Assembly (NCBI GenBank): GCA_031256125.1
Contig: JAIRRE010000305.1
Coordinates: 1 to 6,133, forward strand
Direction of reading: 5' to 3'
Source of the DNA: Burkholderiaceae bacterium
Lineage (GTDB): Bacteria > Pseudomonadota > Gammaproteobacteria > Burkholderiales > Burkholderiaceae_C
DNA length: 6,133 nucleotides
This document shows positions 1-5,782 of the stretch, in pieces (position 1 is the first letter of the stretch; the number at the start of each line of letters is the position of its first letter). The position numbers and the translations under genes are program-made. The notes beneath the pieces are model-generated. The model did not search any database and was not told the origin of the DNA. It saw only the letters and a program-made list of their open reading frames with translations.

Positions 1-4
1 CGGC

Positions 5-190
5 ATGGCAAACGACAAGAAAACCCTCAAAGTACAGCTTGTGCGCAGCCCCATCGGTTGCCAGGTATCGCACCGCGCGACGGTGCGGGGCTTGGGGCTG
101 GGTAAGTTGAACAGTGTGCGCGAGCTGGAAGATACGCCGGCGGTGCGCGGGATGATCAACAAGGTCGACTATCTGGTCAAGATCATCTAA
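5..190 (+). CDS. rpmD: 50S ribosomal protein L30
   Basis: This is large-subunit ribosomal protein L30, a small protein of the assembled 50S ribosome. The 61-residue product starts [19 protein letters not shown] and carries the family pattern: a basic first strand with the VRSPIG turn, then [13 protein letters not shown] at about residues 24-36, and a C-terminal half with the usual [15 protein letters not shown] motif. Length is normal for a bacterial L30. The ATG lies only four bases from the window edge, so its ribosome binding site, which would fall in the end of rpsE, is not visible. rplO follows 15 bases after the stop, as expected in the spc operon, where L30 and L15 are co-transcribed. 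No sign of damage. Confidence 0.96.
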   Translation: MANDKKTLKVQLVRSPIGCQVSHRATVRGLGLGKLNSVRELEDTPAVRGMINKVDYLVKII

Positions 191-205
191 CAGGAATTCG
201 CAATC

Positions 206-637
206 ATGGAACTCAATACCATCAAGCCCGCCGAGGGGTCCAAGCGCACGCGCCGCCGCGTGGGTCGTGGCATCGGTTCCGGTTTGGGCAAGACTGCCGG
301 GCGTGGTCACAAAGGCCAAAAATCGCGCGCCGGCGGTTATCACAAAATCGGCTTCGAGGGCGGGCAGATGCCGCTGCAACGCCGTATGCCCAAGCGTGGT
401 TTTAAATCAGCGGCGCTACGCTATACGGCTGAAATTACGTTGGCCGATTTGGATCGCTTGGCATTGGCCGAGGTGGATCTGCTCGTGCTCAAACAGGCCG
501 GACTGGTCAAGCAGTTGGTCAAGACGGTGAAAGTCATCAAGAGCGGCGCGCTCACGCGCGCTGTGAAGTTGACCGGCATCGGCGCGACCGCGGGCGCCAA
601 GGCGGCCATCGAGACTGCGGGCGGCGCGCTGGCCTGA
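206..637 (+). CDS. rplO: 50S ribosomal protein L15
   Basis: This is large-subunit protein L15, which binds 23S rRNA and takes part in late 50S assembly. The 143-residue product begins [20 protein letters not shown]. The first 60 residues form the long Gly/Arg/Lys-rich extension typical of L15, with [20 protein letters not shown] and the [17 protein letters not shown] block. The C-terminal globular part ends in the conserved [11 protein letters not shown]. Length is normal (the E. coli protein has 144). An AGGAA ribosome binding site at 192-196 supports the ATG at 206. An overlapping +1-frame ORF and two minus-strand ORFs here are shadows. secY follows after 33 bases. Confidence 0.97.
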   Translation: MELNTIKPAEGSKRTRRRVGRGIGSGLGKTAGRGHKGQKSRAGGYHKIGFEGGQMPLQRRMPKRGFKSAALRYTAEITLADLDRLALAEVDLLVLKQAGLVKQLVKTVKVIKSGALTRAVKLTGIGATAGAKAAIETAGGALA

Positions 638-670
638 GCCGCGCGTATTGCGGAAAGAGAAATATCTCCG

Positions 671-1993
671 ATGGCCACGAACGCGAACCAGATCGCCAAG
701 CCCGGTAAGTACGGTGACTTGCGCCGCCGCCTGCTGTTTTTGGTTGGCGCACTGCTCGTTTACCGGGTCGGCGCGCATATTCCCGTGCCTGGCATCAACC
801 CGGAACAGTTCAGACAAATGTTTGAACAGCACCAGACCGGTATCCTGGGCATGTTCAACATGTTTTCCGGCGGTGCGCTGTCGCGCTTTACGGTATTCGC
901 GCTCGGGGTTATGCCCTACATTTCCGCGTCGATCATCATTCAGGTGTTGACCTACGTGATGCCTTTTTTCGAGCAACTCAAGAAAGAAGGCGAGGCGGGC
1001 CGTCGCAAGATTACCCAATACACGCGTTACTTCACGGTGGCGCTGGGGGTGATTCAATCGTTGATGATCGCACTGGGGTTGGAGGCTTCCTCGCAAGGGG
1101 TGGTCATGAACGCGGGGCCAGGTTTCGTCCTGACAGCGGTGGTTAGTTTAACGGCCGGTACCCTGTTTCTGATGTGGCTGGGCGAACAGATTACCGAGCG
1201 CGGCTTGGGTAACGGCATTTCGATCATCATCTTCGCCGGTATTGCGGCGGGGCTGCCGCGCGCTGTCGGCGGAATGGCGGAACTCATCAATACCGGGGCG
1301 ATGAGCATCATCGCGGCGCTGTTCGTTATTGCCGTCGTATGCGTGGTGACGTATTTCGTGGTTTTCATCGAGCGCGGGCAGCGCCGGGTATTGGTTAACT
1401 ACGCACGCAAGCAGGTTGGGAACAAAGTATATGGCGGGCAATCTTCGCATTTGCCGCTCAAGCTGAACATGTCGGGTGTAATCCCGCCGATTTTTGCTTC
1501 ATCAATCATTTTGTTGCCGGCTACCGCCGCAAGCTGGTTCAGTACCGGTCATTCGATGCAATGGCTGCGAGACATCGCCGCCATGCTCACGCAGGGTCAG
1601 CCACTTTATGTGCTGCTGTATGCGGCGGCCATCATCTTTTTCTGCTTTTTCTACACCGGGCTGGTGTTCAACAGCCGGGAAACAGCAGACAATCTGAAAA
1701 AGAGCGGCGCTTTCGTGCCGGGCATCCGGCCCGGCGAGCAAACGGCCCGCTATATCGACAAAATCCTCATGCGGTTGACGCTGGCCGGGGCAATCTATGT
1801 TACGCTGGTGTGTTTGCTGCCGGAATTTTTGATTCTCAAATATAACGTTCCGTTTTATTTTGGCGGCACATCGTTGATGATTTTGGTTGTGGTGACCATG
1901 GATTTCATGGCGCAGGTGCAGAATTACATGATGAGTCAGCAATATGAATCGCTGCTCAAAAAAGCCCATTTTAAAACGACGCTGTCGGGATGA
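671..1993 (+). CDS. secY: Preprotein translocase channel subunit SecY
   Basis: SecY is the inner-membrane channel of the SecYEG translocon, passing unfolded preproteins to the periplasm and inserting membrane proteins. The 440-residue product has about ten hydrophobic segments, near residues 20-40, 72-98, 118-138, 150-171, 182-198, 211-234, 268-288, 312-334, 367-385 and 396-413. The plug region ([14 protein letters not shown], 57-70) follows the first segment. The large cytoplasmic loop after segment 6 has [13 protein letters not shown]. The loop after segment 8 has [20 protein letters not shown], including the Arg in PGIRPG (residue 352) that is important for SecA-driven transport in E. coli. 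Residue 335 is Ser where E. coli has Pro, a minor change. GGAAAGAGA at 652-660 is the likely ribosome binding site. Length is normal. The TGA stop overlaps an ATG (TGATG) that opens a seven-codon minicistron ahead of infA. Confidence 0.98.
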   Translation: MATNANQIAKPGKYGDLRRRLLFLVGALLVYRVGAHIPVPGINPEQFRQMFEQHQTGILGMFNMFSGGALSRFTVFALGVMPYISASIIIQVLTYVMPFFEQLKKEGEAGRRKITQYTRYFTVALGVIQSLMIALGLEASSQGVVMNAGPGFVLTAVVSLTAGTLFLMWLGEQITERGLGNGISIIIFAGIAAGLPRAVGGMAELINTGAMSIIAALFVIAVVCVVTYFVVFIERGQRRVLVNYARKQVGNKVYGGQSSHLPLKLNMSGVIPPIFASSIILLPATAASWFSTGHSMQWLRDIAAMLTQGQPLYVLLYAAAIIFFCFFYTGLVFNSRETADNLKKSGAFVPGIRPGEQTARYIDKILMRLTLAGAIYVTLVCLLPEFLILKYNVPFYFGGTSLMILVVVTMDFMAQVQNYMMSQQYESLLKKAHFKTTLSG

Positions 1994-2025
1994 TGAAAGA
2001 GTGGTCGTTGATGTAACACTGAACC

Positions 2026-2181
2026 ATGATGGCCAAGGACGACGTGATTCAGATGCAGGGCGAGATGCTGGAAAACTTGCCCAATGCGACCTTTCAGGTC
2101 AAGCTGGAAAACGGTTTTGTCGTGCATGGTTATATTTCGGGTAATTTGACGCGTGGGCGCATCGTGCTCCGGACCAAATGA
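2026..2181 (+). pseudogene. infA: Translation initiation factor IF-1, internally deleted
   Basis: IF-1 is a 72-residue OB-fold protein that binds the 30S A site during initiation. This frame gives 51 residues from ATG 2026, or 50 from ATG 2029. From 2029 it starts [20 protein letters not shown], continues normally through ELENG-like [14 protein letters not shown], then jumps to [12 protein letters not shown]. Normal IF-1 has about 34 residues after ISG; here there are 12. About 22 residues (KMRxNYIRIL through VTVELTPY), or about 66 bp, are therefore missing without a frameshift. The lost part includes the basic loop that contacts 16S rRNA and a core strand, so IF-1 activity is unlikely. No Shine-Dalgarno is seen close to the start; the nearest, GAAAGAG at 1995-2001, is 24 bases away. 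Position between secY and rpmJ is the usual infA slot in betaproteobacteria. I call it a probable pseudogene; a short functional variant or a sequencing artefact cannot be excluded. Confidence 0.82.
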
Positions 2182-2231
2182 ATTGAATTTGATTTGAATT
2201 GAACCAAGAGTCGAGATTTTAGGAGAATGCC

Positions 2232-2345
2232 ATGAGAGTTTCTGCATCGGTGAAAAGGATTTGCCGTAATTGCAAGATCATCCGCCGCAAGGGCGTGGTG
2301 CGCGTGATTTGCACCGACCCTCGTCATAAACAGCGTCAAGGCTGA
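2232..2345 (+). CDS. rpmJ: 50S ribosomal protein L36, zinc-ribbon type
   Basis: L36 is the smallest large-subunit protein, binding 23S rRNA. This 37-residue frame starts [20 protein letters not shown] and ends DPRHKQRQG. It keeps Cys11, Cys14, Cys27 and His32, the zinc ligands of the C+ (zinc-binding) form, so zinc binding is expected. An AGGAG ribosome binding site at 2221-2225, six bases before ATG 2232, fixes the start; an ATG at 2227 overlaps that site and is in another frame. Length is normal. The gene sits between the broken infA and rpsM, the standard position. The strong ribosome binding site means its translation need not depend on infA. Confidence 0.96.
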   Translation: MRVSASVKRICRNCKIIRRKGVVRVICTDPRHKQRQG

Positions 2346-2380
2346 AGCCCGGCGCGCTCTGCTCGTAGAGGACCTATAAA

Positions 2381-2746
2381 ATGGCTCGTATTGCCGGTAT
2401 CAACATTCCGCCACACCAGCACGCCGAGATTGGCTTGACTGCCATCTACGGTATTGGCCGTGCCCGCGCGCGCAAAATTTGCGACGACTGCGGCATTGCC
2501 TATTCCAAAAAAATTAAGGACTTGACGGACGCCGATCAGGAAAAAATCCGCGATCAGGTGGCTCAATACACCGTCGAGGGTGACCTGCGCCGCGAAACGA
2601 CGATGAACATCAAGCGTTTGATGGACATCGGCTGCTACCGCGGTCTGCGCCACCGCCGGGGTCTGCCGCTGCGCGGCCAGCGCACGCGCACCAACGCGCG
2701 TACCCGCAAAGGCCCGCGCCGCGCCGCTCAGTCGCTAAAGAAGTAA
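2381..2746 (+). CDS. rpsM: 30S ribosomal protein S13
   Basis: S13 sits in the head of the 30S subunit, contacts S19 and the P-site tRNA, and forms bridges to the 50S subunit. The 121-residue product begins [20 protein letters not shown], has the helix-two-turn-helix domain with [17 protein letters not shown] (about 23-39), and ends with the highly basic tail [20 protein letters not shown] then [15 protein letters not shown]. Length is close to the E. coli protein (118). An AGAGGA element at 2367-2372 is the likely ribosome binding site. In E. coli the S4-binding leader of the alpha operon lies just ahead of rpsM; here only 35 bases separate rpmJ and rpsM, so a structure of that size would have to include rpmJ coding sequence or be absent. 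Confidence 0.97.
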   Translation: MARIAGINIPPHQHAEIGLTAIYGIGRARARKICDDCGIAYSKKIKDLTDADQEKIRDQVAQYTVEGDLRRETTMNIKRLMDIGCYRGLRHRRGLPLRGQRTRTNARTRKGPRRAAQSLKK

Positions 2747-2765
2747 ACCGCAAGGAACTTGAAAC

Positions 2766-3170
2766 ATGGCCAAGGCACCCGCCAGCAACGCCGCGCAACG
2801 TGTGCGCAAAAAGGTTCGCAAGAACATCTCCGACGGCATCGCGCATGTGCATGCGTCGTTCAACAACACCATCATCACCATCAGCGACCGGCAGGGCAAT
2901 GCGCTGTCGTGGGCGTCTTCGGGTGGTCAGGGCTTCAAAGGCTCGCGCAAATCGACCCCGTTCGCGGCGCAGGTAGCGTCCGAATCGGCTGGCCGCGCAG
3001 CGATGGAGCAGGGCATCAAGAATCTGGATGTGGAGATCAAAGGCCCCGGCCCGGGCCGTGAATCGTCGGTGCGCGCATTGGCCGCACTGGGCATTCGCAT
3101 TGCCTCGATCGCGGATGTGACCCCGGTGCCGCACAACGGCTGCCGCCCGCAAAAACGCCGGAGAATTTAA
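2766..3170 (+). CDS. rpsK: 30S ribosomal protein S11
   Basis: S11 lies on the platform of the 30S subunit near the mRNA exit, with S7 and S18. The 134-residue product begins [20 protein letters not shown] and carries the family core: [48 protein letters not shown] and [11 protein letters not shown]. The Asn-Gly in PHNGCRP is the site that becomes isoaspartate in E. coli S11. The final residues read [10 protein letters not shown], with Gln where E. coli has Pro. The N-terminus is about five residues longer than in E. coli, common outside enterobacteria. AAGGAA at 2752-2757 supports the start. A terminator-like hairpin follows ten bases after the stop. Confidence 0.97.
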   Translation: MAKAPASNAAQRVRKKVRKNISDGIAHVHASFNNTIITISDRQGNALSWASSGGQGFKGSRKSTPFAAQVASESAGRAAMEQGIKNLDVEIKGPGPGRESSVRALAALGIRIASIADVTPVPHNGCRPQKRRRI

Positions 3171-3179
3171 TCGACGGGT

Positions 3180-3226
3180 AACACGGTCCAATCTAAGATG
3201 GGCTGTGTTCTTGTGTTTTGTTTTTT
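3180..3226 (+). terminator. Terminator-like hairpin between rpsK and rpsD
   Basis: Bases 3180-3189 (AACACGGTCC) pair with 3200-3209 (GGGCTGTGTT) as a ten-base-pair stem with two G-U pairs and a loop of ten bases. One base later comes a tract of 16 bases (3211-3226), 13 of them T, ending in six T. This has the shape of an intrinsic terminator placed inside the operon ten bases after the S11 stop. The stem is only moderately GC-rich, so partial termination (attenuation) is more likely than a full stop. I see no convincing promoter between it and rpsD, which also argues for read-through. Confidence 0.55.
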
Positions 3227-3259
3227 CAACCCCAAGCCCACTGCCGACGGTTCAACCCG

Positions 3260-3296
3260 CTGCCGGCTCCCGTAAACCAAGTTTGGCTTACGGCAG
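3260..3296 (+). promoter_or_regulatory. Inverted repeat in the rpsD leader
   Basis: Bases 3270-3275 (CCGTAA) pair with 3288-3293 (TTACGG), and inside them CCAA (3277-3280) faces TTGG (3283-3286), so 24 bases form an almost perfect palindrome. A competing stem is possible: CTGCCG at 3260-3265, and again at 3241-3246, is complementary to CGGCAG at 3291-3296. These alternatives share bases, which fits a switchable leader RNA just ahead of the rpsD ribosome binding site (3306-3311). The rpsD product S4 is the autoregulator of this operon in enterobacteria, so it is a possible ligand; that is inference. No T tract follows, so this is not a terminator. Confidence 0.45.
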
Positions 3297-3319
3297 AGAT
3301 GTAATAAAGGAAAATTCAA

Positions 3320-3943
3320 GTGGCACGTTACCTAGGCCCCAAGGCCAAACTCTCCCGCCGCGAAGGCACCGACCTGTTCTTGAAGAGCGCGCGCCGCTCG
3401 ATCAGTGACAAGGCCAAGTTCGAGACCAAGCCCGGACAGCATGGCCGCACGTCCGGTCAGCGCACGTCCGATTACGGTCTGCAACTGCGCGAAAAGCAGA
3501 AGGTCAAGCGCATGTATGGCGTGCTGGAAAAGCAGTTCCGCCGCTACTTTGCCGAGGCCGAGCGCCGCAAGGGCAATACGGGCGCGAATTTGCTCGCGCT
3601 GCTCGAATCGCGCCTGGACAATGTGGTCTATCGCCTGGGCTTTGGTTCCACGCGCGCCGAGGCGCGTCAACTGGTTAGCCACAAAGCAATTCTGGTCAAC
3701 GGCAAGCCGGTCAATATTCCGTCGTTTCAGGTCGTGCCGGGCGCCATGGTGGCCGTGCGCGAAGAATCGAAAAAACAGGTGCGGGTACAGGAAGCGCTGC
3801 AACTGGCCGCGCAGATTGGCTTTCCGGGTTGGGTCGAGGTCAACGCCGACAAGGCTGAAGGCACTTTCAAGAAGACCCCAGACCGCGACGAGTTTGGCGC
3901 CGACATCAACGAATCGTTGATCGTCGAGTTGTATTCGCGTTAA
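3320..3943 (+). CDS. rpsD: 30S ribosomal protein S4
   Basis: S4 is a primary 16S rRNA binding protein that starts 30S body assembly and, in E. coli, represses translation of the alpha operon. The 207-residue product begins [20 protein letters not shown]. The N-terminal region contains KPGQHG (38-43) and [15 protein letters not shown], and the S4 RNA-binding domain spans roughly residues 97-160, with [20 protein letters not shown] and [11 protein letters not shown]. The product ends [16 protein letters not shown]. There are no cysteines, so it is the zinc-free form. Translation starts at GTG 3320, supported by AAAGGA at 3306-3311 eight bases before it; a GTG start is consistent with weakened initiation. 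It is preceded by 149 noncoding bases and followed by a strong terminator-like hairpin, so it may be a separately tuned unit in the operon. Confidence 0.97.
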   Translation: MARYLGPKAKLSRREGTDLFLKSARRSISDKAKFETKPGQHGRTSGQRTSDYGLQLREKQKVKRMYGVLEKQFRRYFAEAERRKGNTGANLLALLESRLDNVVYRLGFGSTRAEARQLVSHKAILVNGKPVNIPSFQVVPGAMVAVREESKKQVRVQEALQLAAQIGFPGWVEVNADKAEGTFKKTPDRDEFGADINESLIVELYSR

Positions 3944-3950
3944 TGTGCTG

Positions 3951-4008
3951 CCAGGGTGACAGGGCCGCCGCGCCAAGCGCCGCCAACCTGTCGCCCCGGT
4001 GTTTTTTT
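3951..4008 (+). terminator. Strong intrinsic terminator between rpsD and rpoA
   Basis: Bases 3954-3963 (GGGTGACAGG) pair with 3987-3996 (CCTGTCGCCC) through ten base pairs with one G-U. The stem can be extended past an A-C mismatch by two more G-C pairs (3951-3952 with 3998-3999). The 23-base interior can form its own small stem, GCGC 3970-3973 with GCGC 3977-3980. Two bases after the stem come seven consecutive T (4002-4008). It begins only eight bases after the rpsD stop. This is a textbook intrinsic terminator by shape, and implies that rpoA and rplQ are partly separated transcriptionally from the upstream ribosomal genes. Confidence 0.75.
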
Positions 4009-4012
4009 ATCC

Positions 4013-4036
4013 CCTATCGCAGGGTGATGCGATGGG
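4013..4036 (+). promoter_or_regulatory. Hairpin in the rpoA leader
   Basis: Bases 4013-4021 (CCTATCGCA) pair with 4028-4036 (TGCGATGGG) as a nine-base-pair stem, including one U-G pair, around the six-base loop GGGTGA. It starts five bases after the terminator T tract. A second possible pairing, CCGG 4048-4051 with CCGG 4061-4064, lies between it and the rpoA ribosome binding site. No T tract follows. It could be a leader structure of the rpoA message or a protein-binding palindrome. Its function is unknown. Confidence 0.4.
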
Positions 4037-4088
4037 CCCCAGCCTTACCGGTGTAACGAACCGGGGGTATTGAGAGGAAATCGAGCCG

Positions 4089-5087
4089 ATGCAAACACAA
4101 CTGCTGAAACCCAAATCGATCAACGTCGAACCGCTAGGCTCCGACAAAGCCAAGGTCTCGCTGGAGCCGTTCGAGCGCGGTTACGGCCACACACTGGGCA
4201 ACGCGCTGCGGCGTGTGCTGCTGTCGTCGATGGTGGGCTATGCGCCCACCGAGGCCACCATTGCTGGCGTGGTGCATGAATACGCCAGTATTGATGGTGT
4301 ACAGGAGGATGTGGTCAACATCCTGCTCAATCTCAAAGGCGTGGTGTTCAAGCTGCACGGGCGCGAAGAGGTTACGCTGGCGCTGCGCAGGGAAGGCGAA
4401 GGGCCGGTGCGGGCGAGCGATATTCAAATTCCGCACGATGTGGAAATCATCAACCCCGATCACGTCATTGCCAACTTGTCGCACGGCGGCAAACTTGACA
4501 TGCAGTTCAAGGTCGAGCAAGGGCGCGGCTATGTGCCGGGCACCGTGCGGCGCTTTGGCGATGAACTGGCGACGAGTGCCATCGGACACATCGTGCTCGA
4601 CGCCTCTTTCTCGCCGGTGCGGCGCGTGAGCTACACGGTGGAGAACGCCCGTGTCGAGCAGCGCACTGATCTGGACAAGCTGGTAATGGAGATCGAGACC
4701 AACGGCGTCATCAGCCCAGAAGACGCCTTGCGCGCTTCCGCGCGCATTCTGGTCGAGCAACTGGCGGTGTTCGCACAACTCGAAGGGCTGGACATCGAAT
4801 CGCTGGCCCAAACGCGCGCCGCAGCCAGCAGTCGCCAGTTCGACCCGATCTTGCTGCGTCCGGTGGACGAGCTGGAGTTGACCGTGCGTTCGGCCAACTG
4901 CCTGAAGGCGGAAAATATTTTCTACATCGGCGACCTGATCCAGCGTACCGAAACCGAACTGCTCAAAACCCCCAACCTGGGCCGCAAATCGCTCAACGAG
5001 ATCAAGGAAGTGCTGGCCTCGCGCGGCCTCACGCTGGGCCTGAAGCTCGACAACTGGCCGCCCATTGGCCTGGAGCAGCAGCACTAG
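4089..5087 (+). CDS. rpoA: DNA-directed RNA polymerase subunit alpha
   Basis: The alpha subunit dimerises to nucleate RNA polymerase assembly, and its C-terminal domain binds promoter UP elements and activators. The 332-residue product has the N-terminal domain at about 1-235, with [20 protein letters not shown] (26-45) as the dimer and beta-contact region. A linker around 236-250 contains [10 protein letters not shown]. The C-terminal domain, about 251-325, has [10 protein letters not shown] with Arg267, equivalent to the DNA-contacting Arg265 of E. coli, followed by [20 protein letters not shown]. It ends [12 protein letters not shown]. Length is slightly above the usual 325-330. AGAGGAAA at 4073-4080 is a good ribosome binding site for ATG 4089. 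Sequence style ([33 protein letters not shown]) is betaproteobacterial. A long minus-strand ORF opposite it is a codon-bias shadow. Confidence 0.98.
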   Translation: MQTQLLKPKSINVEPLGSDKAKVSLEPFERGYGHTLGNALRRVLLSSMVGYAPTEATIAGVVHEYASIDGVQEDVVNILLNLKGVVFKLHGREEVTLALRREGEGPVRASDIQIPHDVEIINPDHVIANLSHGGKLDMQFKVEQGRGYVPGTVRRFGDELATSAIGHIVLDASFSPVRRVSYTVENARVEQRTDLDKLVMEIETNGVISPEDALRASARILVEQLAVFAQLEGLDIESLAQTRAAASSRQFDPILLRPVDELELTVRSANCLKAENIFYIGDLIQRTETELLKTPNLGRKSLNEIKEVLASRGLTLGLKLDNWPPIGLEQQH

Positions 5088-5100
5088 GCGTAATGGACAT

Positions 5101-5139
5101 TGGCCTATGGGCCATCCCCGGAGCCGTACCTGACACGGC
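5101..5139 (+). promoter_or_regulatory. Paired small hairpins in the rpoA-rplQ gap
   Basis: The 93-base gap between rpoA and rplQ holds two small inverted repeats in a row: TGGCC 5101-5105 with GGCCA 5110-5114 (four-base loop), and GCCGT 5123-5127 with ACGGC 5135-5139 (seven-base loop). Neither is followed by a T tract, so they are not terminators. They may protect the mRNA or adjust L17 translation relative to RpoA. Short stems like these can arise by chance in GC-rich DNA, so confidence is low. Confidence 0.25.
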
Positions 5140-5180
5140 GGTTCCCCTTAACAACCGTCCCATCAGAAAGGAAAAACACC

Positions 5181-5576
5181 ATGCGTCACGGACTCGGCCT
5201 GCGCAAACTCAACCGCACCAGCGCGCATCGCTTGGCGATGCTGCGCAACATGATGAACTCCCTGATCGCGCACGAGGTCATCAAAACCACCGTACCCAAG
5301 GCCAAGGAATTGCGCCGTGTCATCGAACCGATGATTACCCGCGCCAAAACCGACAGCGTTGCCAACCGGCGACTGGCCTTCGCGCGGTTGCGCGACGATG
5401 CCAGCGTCGCCAAGTTGTTCACCGACTTGGGGCCCCGCTTCAAAGCCCGTCCGGGAGGTTACACCCGCATCCTGAAAATGGGTTTTCGCGTCGGCGACAA
5501 CGCCCCGATGGCGCTGGTCGAACTGGTTGATCGGCCTGAAGTTGCGAACGACGAAACTGGCAAAGCCTCTGCCTAA
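5181..5576 (+). CDS. rplQ: 50S ribosomal protein L17
   Basis: L17 is a large-subunit protein near the exit tunnel region and is normally the last gene of the alpha operon. The 131-residue product begins [20 protein letters not shown] and keeps the family core: [36 protein letters not shown], and near the end [19 protein letters not shown] with [12 protein letters not shown]. Length is close to E. coli (127), with a few extra C-terminal residues. The start at 5181 is chosen because AAAGGAAAA (5167-5175) lies just ahead and homology begins exactly at MRHGLG. A longer frame from 5100 would add 27 residues, MAYGPSPEP onward, unlike any L17. Confidence 0.97.
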   Translation: MRHGLGLRKLNRTSAHRLAMLRNMMNSLIAHEVIKTTVPKAKELRRVIEPMITRAKTDSVANRRLAFARLRDDASVAKLFTDLGPRFKARPGGYTRILKMGFRVGDNAPMALVELVDRPEVANDETGKASA

Positions 5577-5597
5577 AGTTTGACGGGCAACCACGAT

Positions 5598-5624
5598 AGA
5601 CCTTGGTATGAGATGGGTCTTTCT
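5598..5624 (+). terminator. Weak terminator-like hairpin after rplQ
   Basis: AGACCT at 5598-5603 pairs with GGGTCT at 5615-5620, including one U-G pair, with an 11-base loop. It is followed by TTCT rather than a clean T run. The position, 21 bases after the rplQ stop, suits an operon end, but the stem is short and the T tract poor, so it may be leaky or irrelevant. Confidence 0.3.
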
Positions 5625-5632
5625 GGATCCGT

Positions 5633-5638
5633 TACAAT
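5633..5638 (+). promoter_or_regulatory. Candidate -10 element of the tRNA promoter
   Basis: TACAAT at 5633-5638 matches the sigma-70 -10 consensus at five of six positions and lies 12 bases before the tRNA 5' end. That would put the transcription start about six bases upstream of the mature tRNA. No good -35 is found at 16-18 bases spacing (the bases there read GAGATG); TTGGTA at 5603-5608 is too far. The call rests on the -10 match and position only. Confidence 0.4.
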
Positions 5639-5650
5639 TATCTATTCCGT

Positions 5651-5727
5651 CGCGCGGTGGAGCAGTCTGGTAGCTCGTTGGGCTCATAACCCAACGGTCG
5701 GAGGGTCAAATCCTTCTCGCGCAACCA
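5651..5727 (+). tRNA. Initiator tRNA-fMet (anticodon CAT)
   Basis: This 77-base gene folds as a complete cloverleaf with an encoded 3' CCA. The acceptor strand CGCGCGG (5651-5657) pairs with TCGCGC, leaving C1 opposite A72 unpaired, the hallmark of bacterial initiator tRNA that allows formylation. The D arm GAGC/GCTC has the A11-U24 pair of initiators. The anticodon stem TTGGG/CCCAA keeps the three consecutive G-C pairs needed for P-site entry, and the loop CTCATAA puts CAT at 5685-5687. The variable region is CGGTC, and the T stem is GGAGG/CCTTC with one G-U pair. The T loop reads GTCAAAT, with G at position 54 (base 5705) instead of the near-universal T. It lies 74 bases after rplQ and is followed by a strong terminator. 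Confidence 0.96.
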
Positions 5728-5731
5728 AATA

Positions 5732-5768
5732 CCCCAAAACCCGGCAGCCGCAAGGCGCCGGGTTTTTT
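5732..5768 (+). terminator. Intrinsic terminator of the tRNA gene
   Basis: AAAACCCGGC (5736-5745) pairs with GCCGGGTTTT (5757-5766). After a single bulged A (5746) the stem continues with GCC 5747-5749 and GGC 5754-5756, capped by the GNRA tetraloop GCAA (5750-5753). Six T (5763-5768) follow the GC stem. The run of four A before the left arm gives a T run on the other strand, so it could work in both directions. It starts only five bases after the tRNA CCA end, so it belongs to the tRNA transcript and should insulate the ORF behind it. Confidence 0.88.
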
Positions 5769-5782
5769 CATGGGGTGAGTCG

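Noticed and set aside
416..1096. 226-codon minus-strand frame across rplO and secY
   Set aside because: It spans two certain + strand genes, has no recognisable domain and looks like a codon-bias shadow.
2610..3191. 193-codon minus-strand frame across rpsM and rpsK
   Set aside because: Antisense to two conserved ribosomal genes; Arg/Ala-rich product with no family features.
3284..3305. Possible promoter before rpsD (TTGGCT and TGTAAT)
   Set aside because: The -10-like TGTAAT at 3300-3305 is fair, but the spacing to TTGGCT is only ten bases and the start would leave almost no leader before GTG 3320.
3205..3408. 67-codon + strand frame covering the rpsK-rpsD gap
   Set aside because: It runs through the T tract and hairpins and into rpsD in another frame; low-complexity start (FLCFVFSTPSPL) and no ribosome binding site.
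4134..5084. 316-codon open frame on the minus strand opposite rpoA
   Set aside because: It is antisense to an unmistakable rpoA and its product is rich in His, Arg and Gln, as expected from reading GC-biased codons backwards. No ribosome binding site or known motif.
5100..5180. Upstream extension of rplQ to ATG 5100
   Set aside because: The added 27 residues do not resemble L17, while 5181 has a good ribosome binding site and matches the conserved MRHG start.
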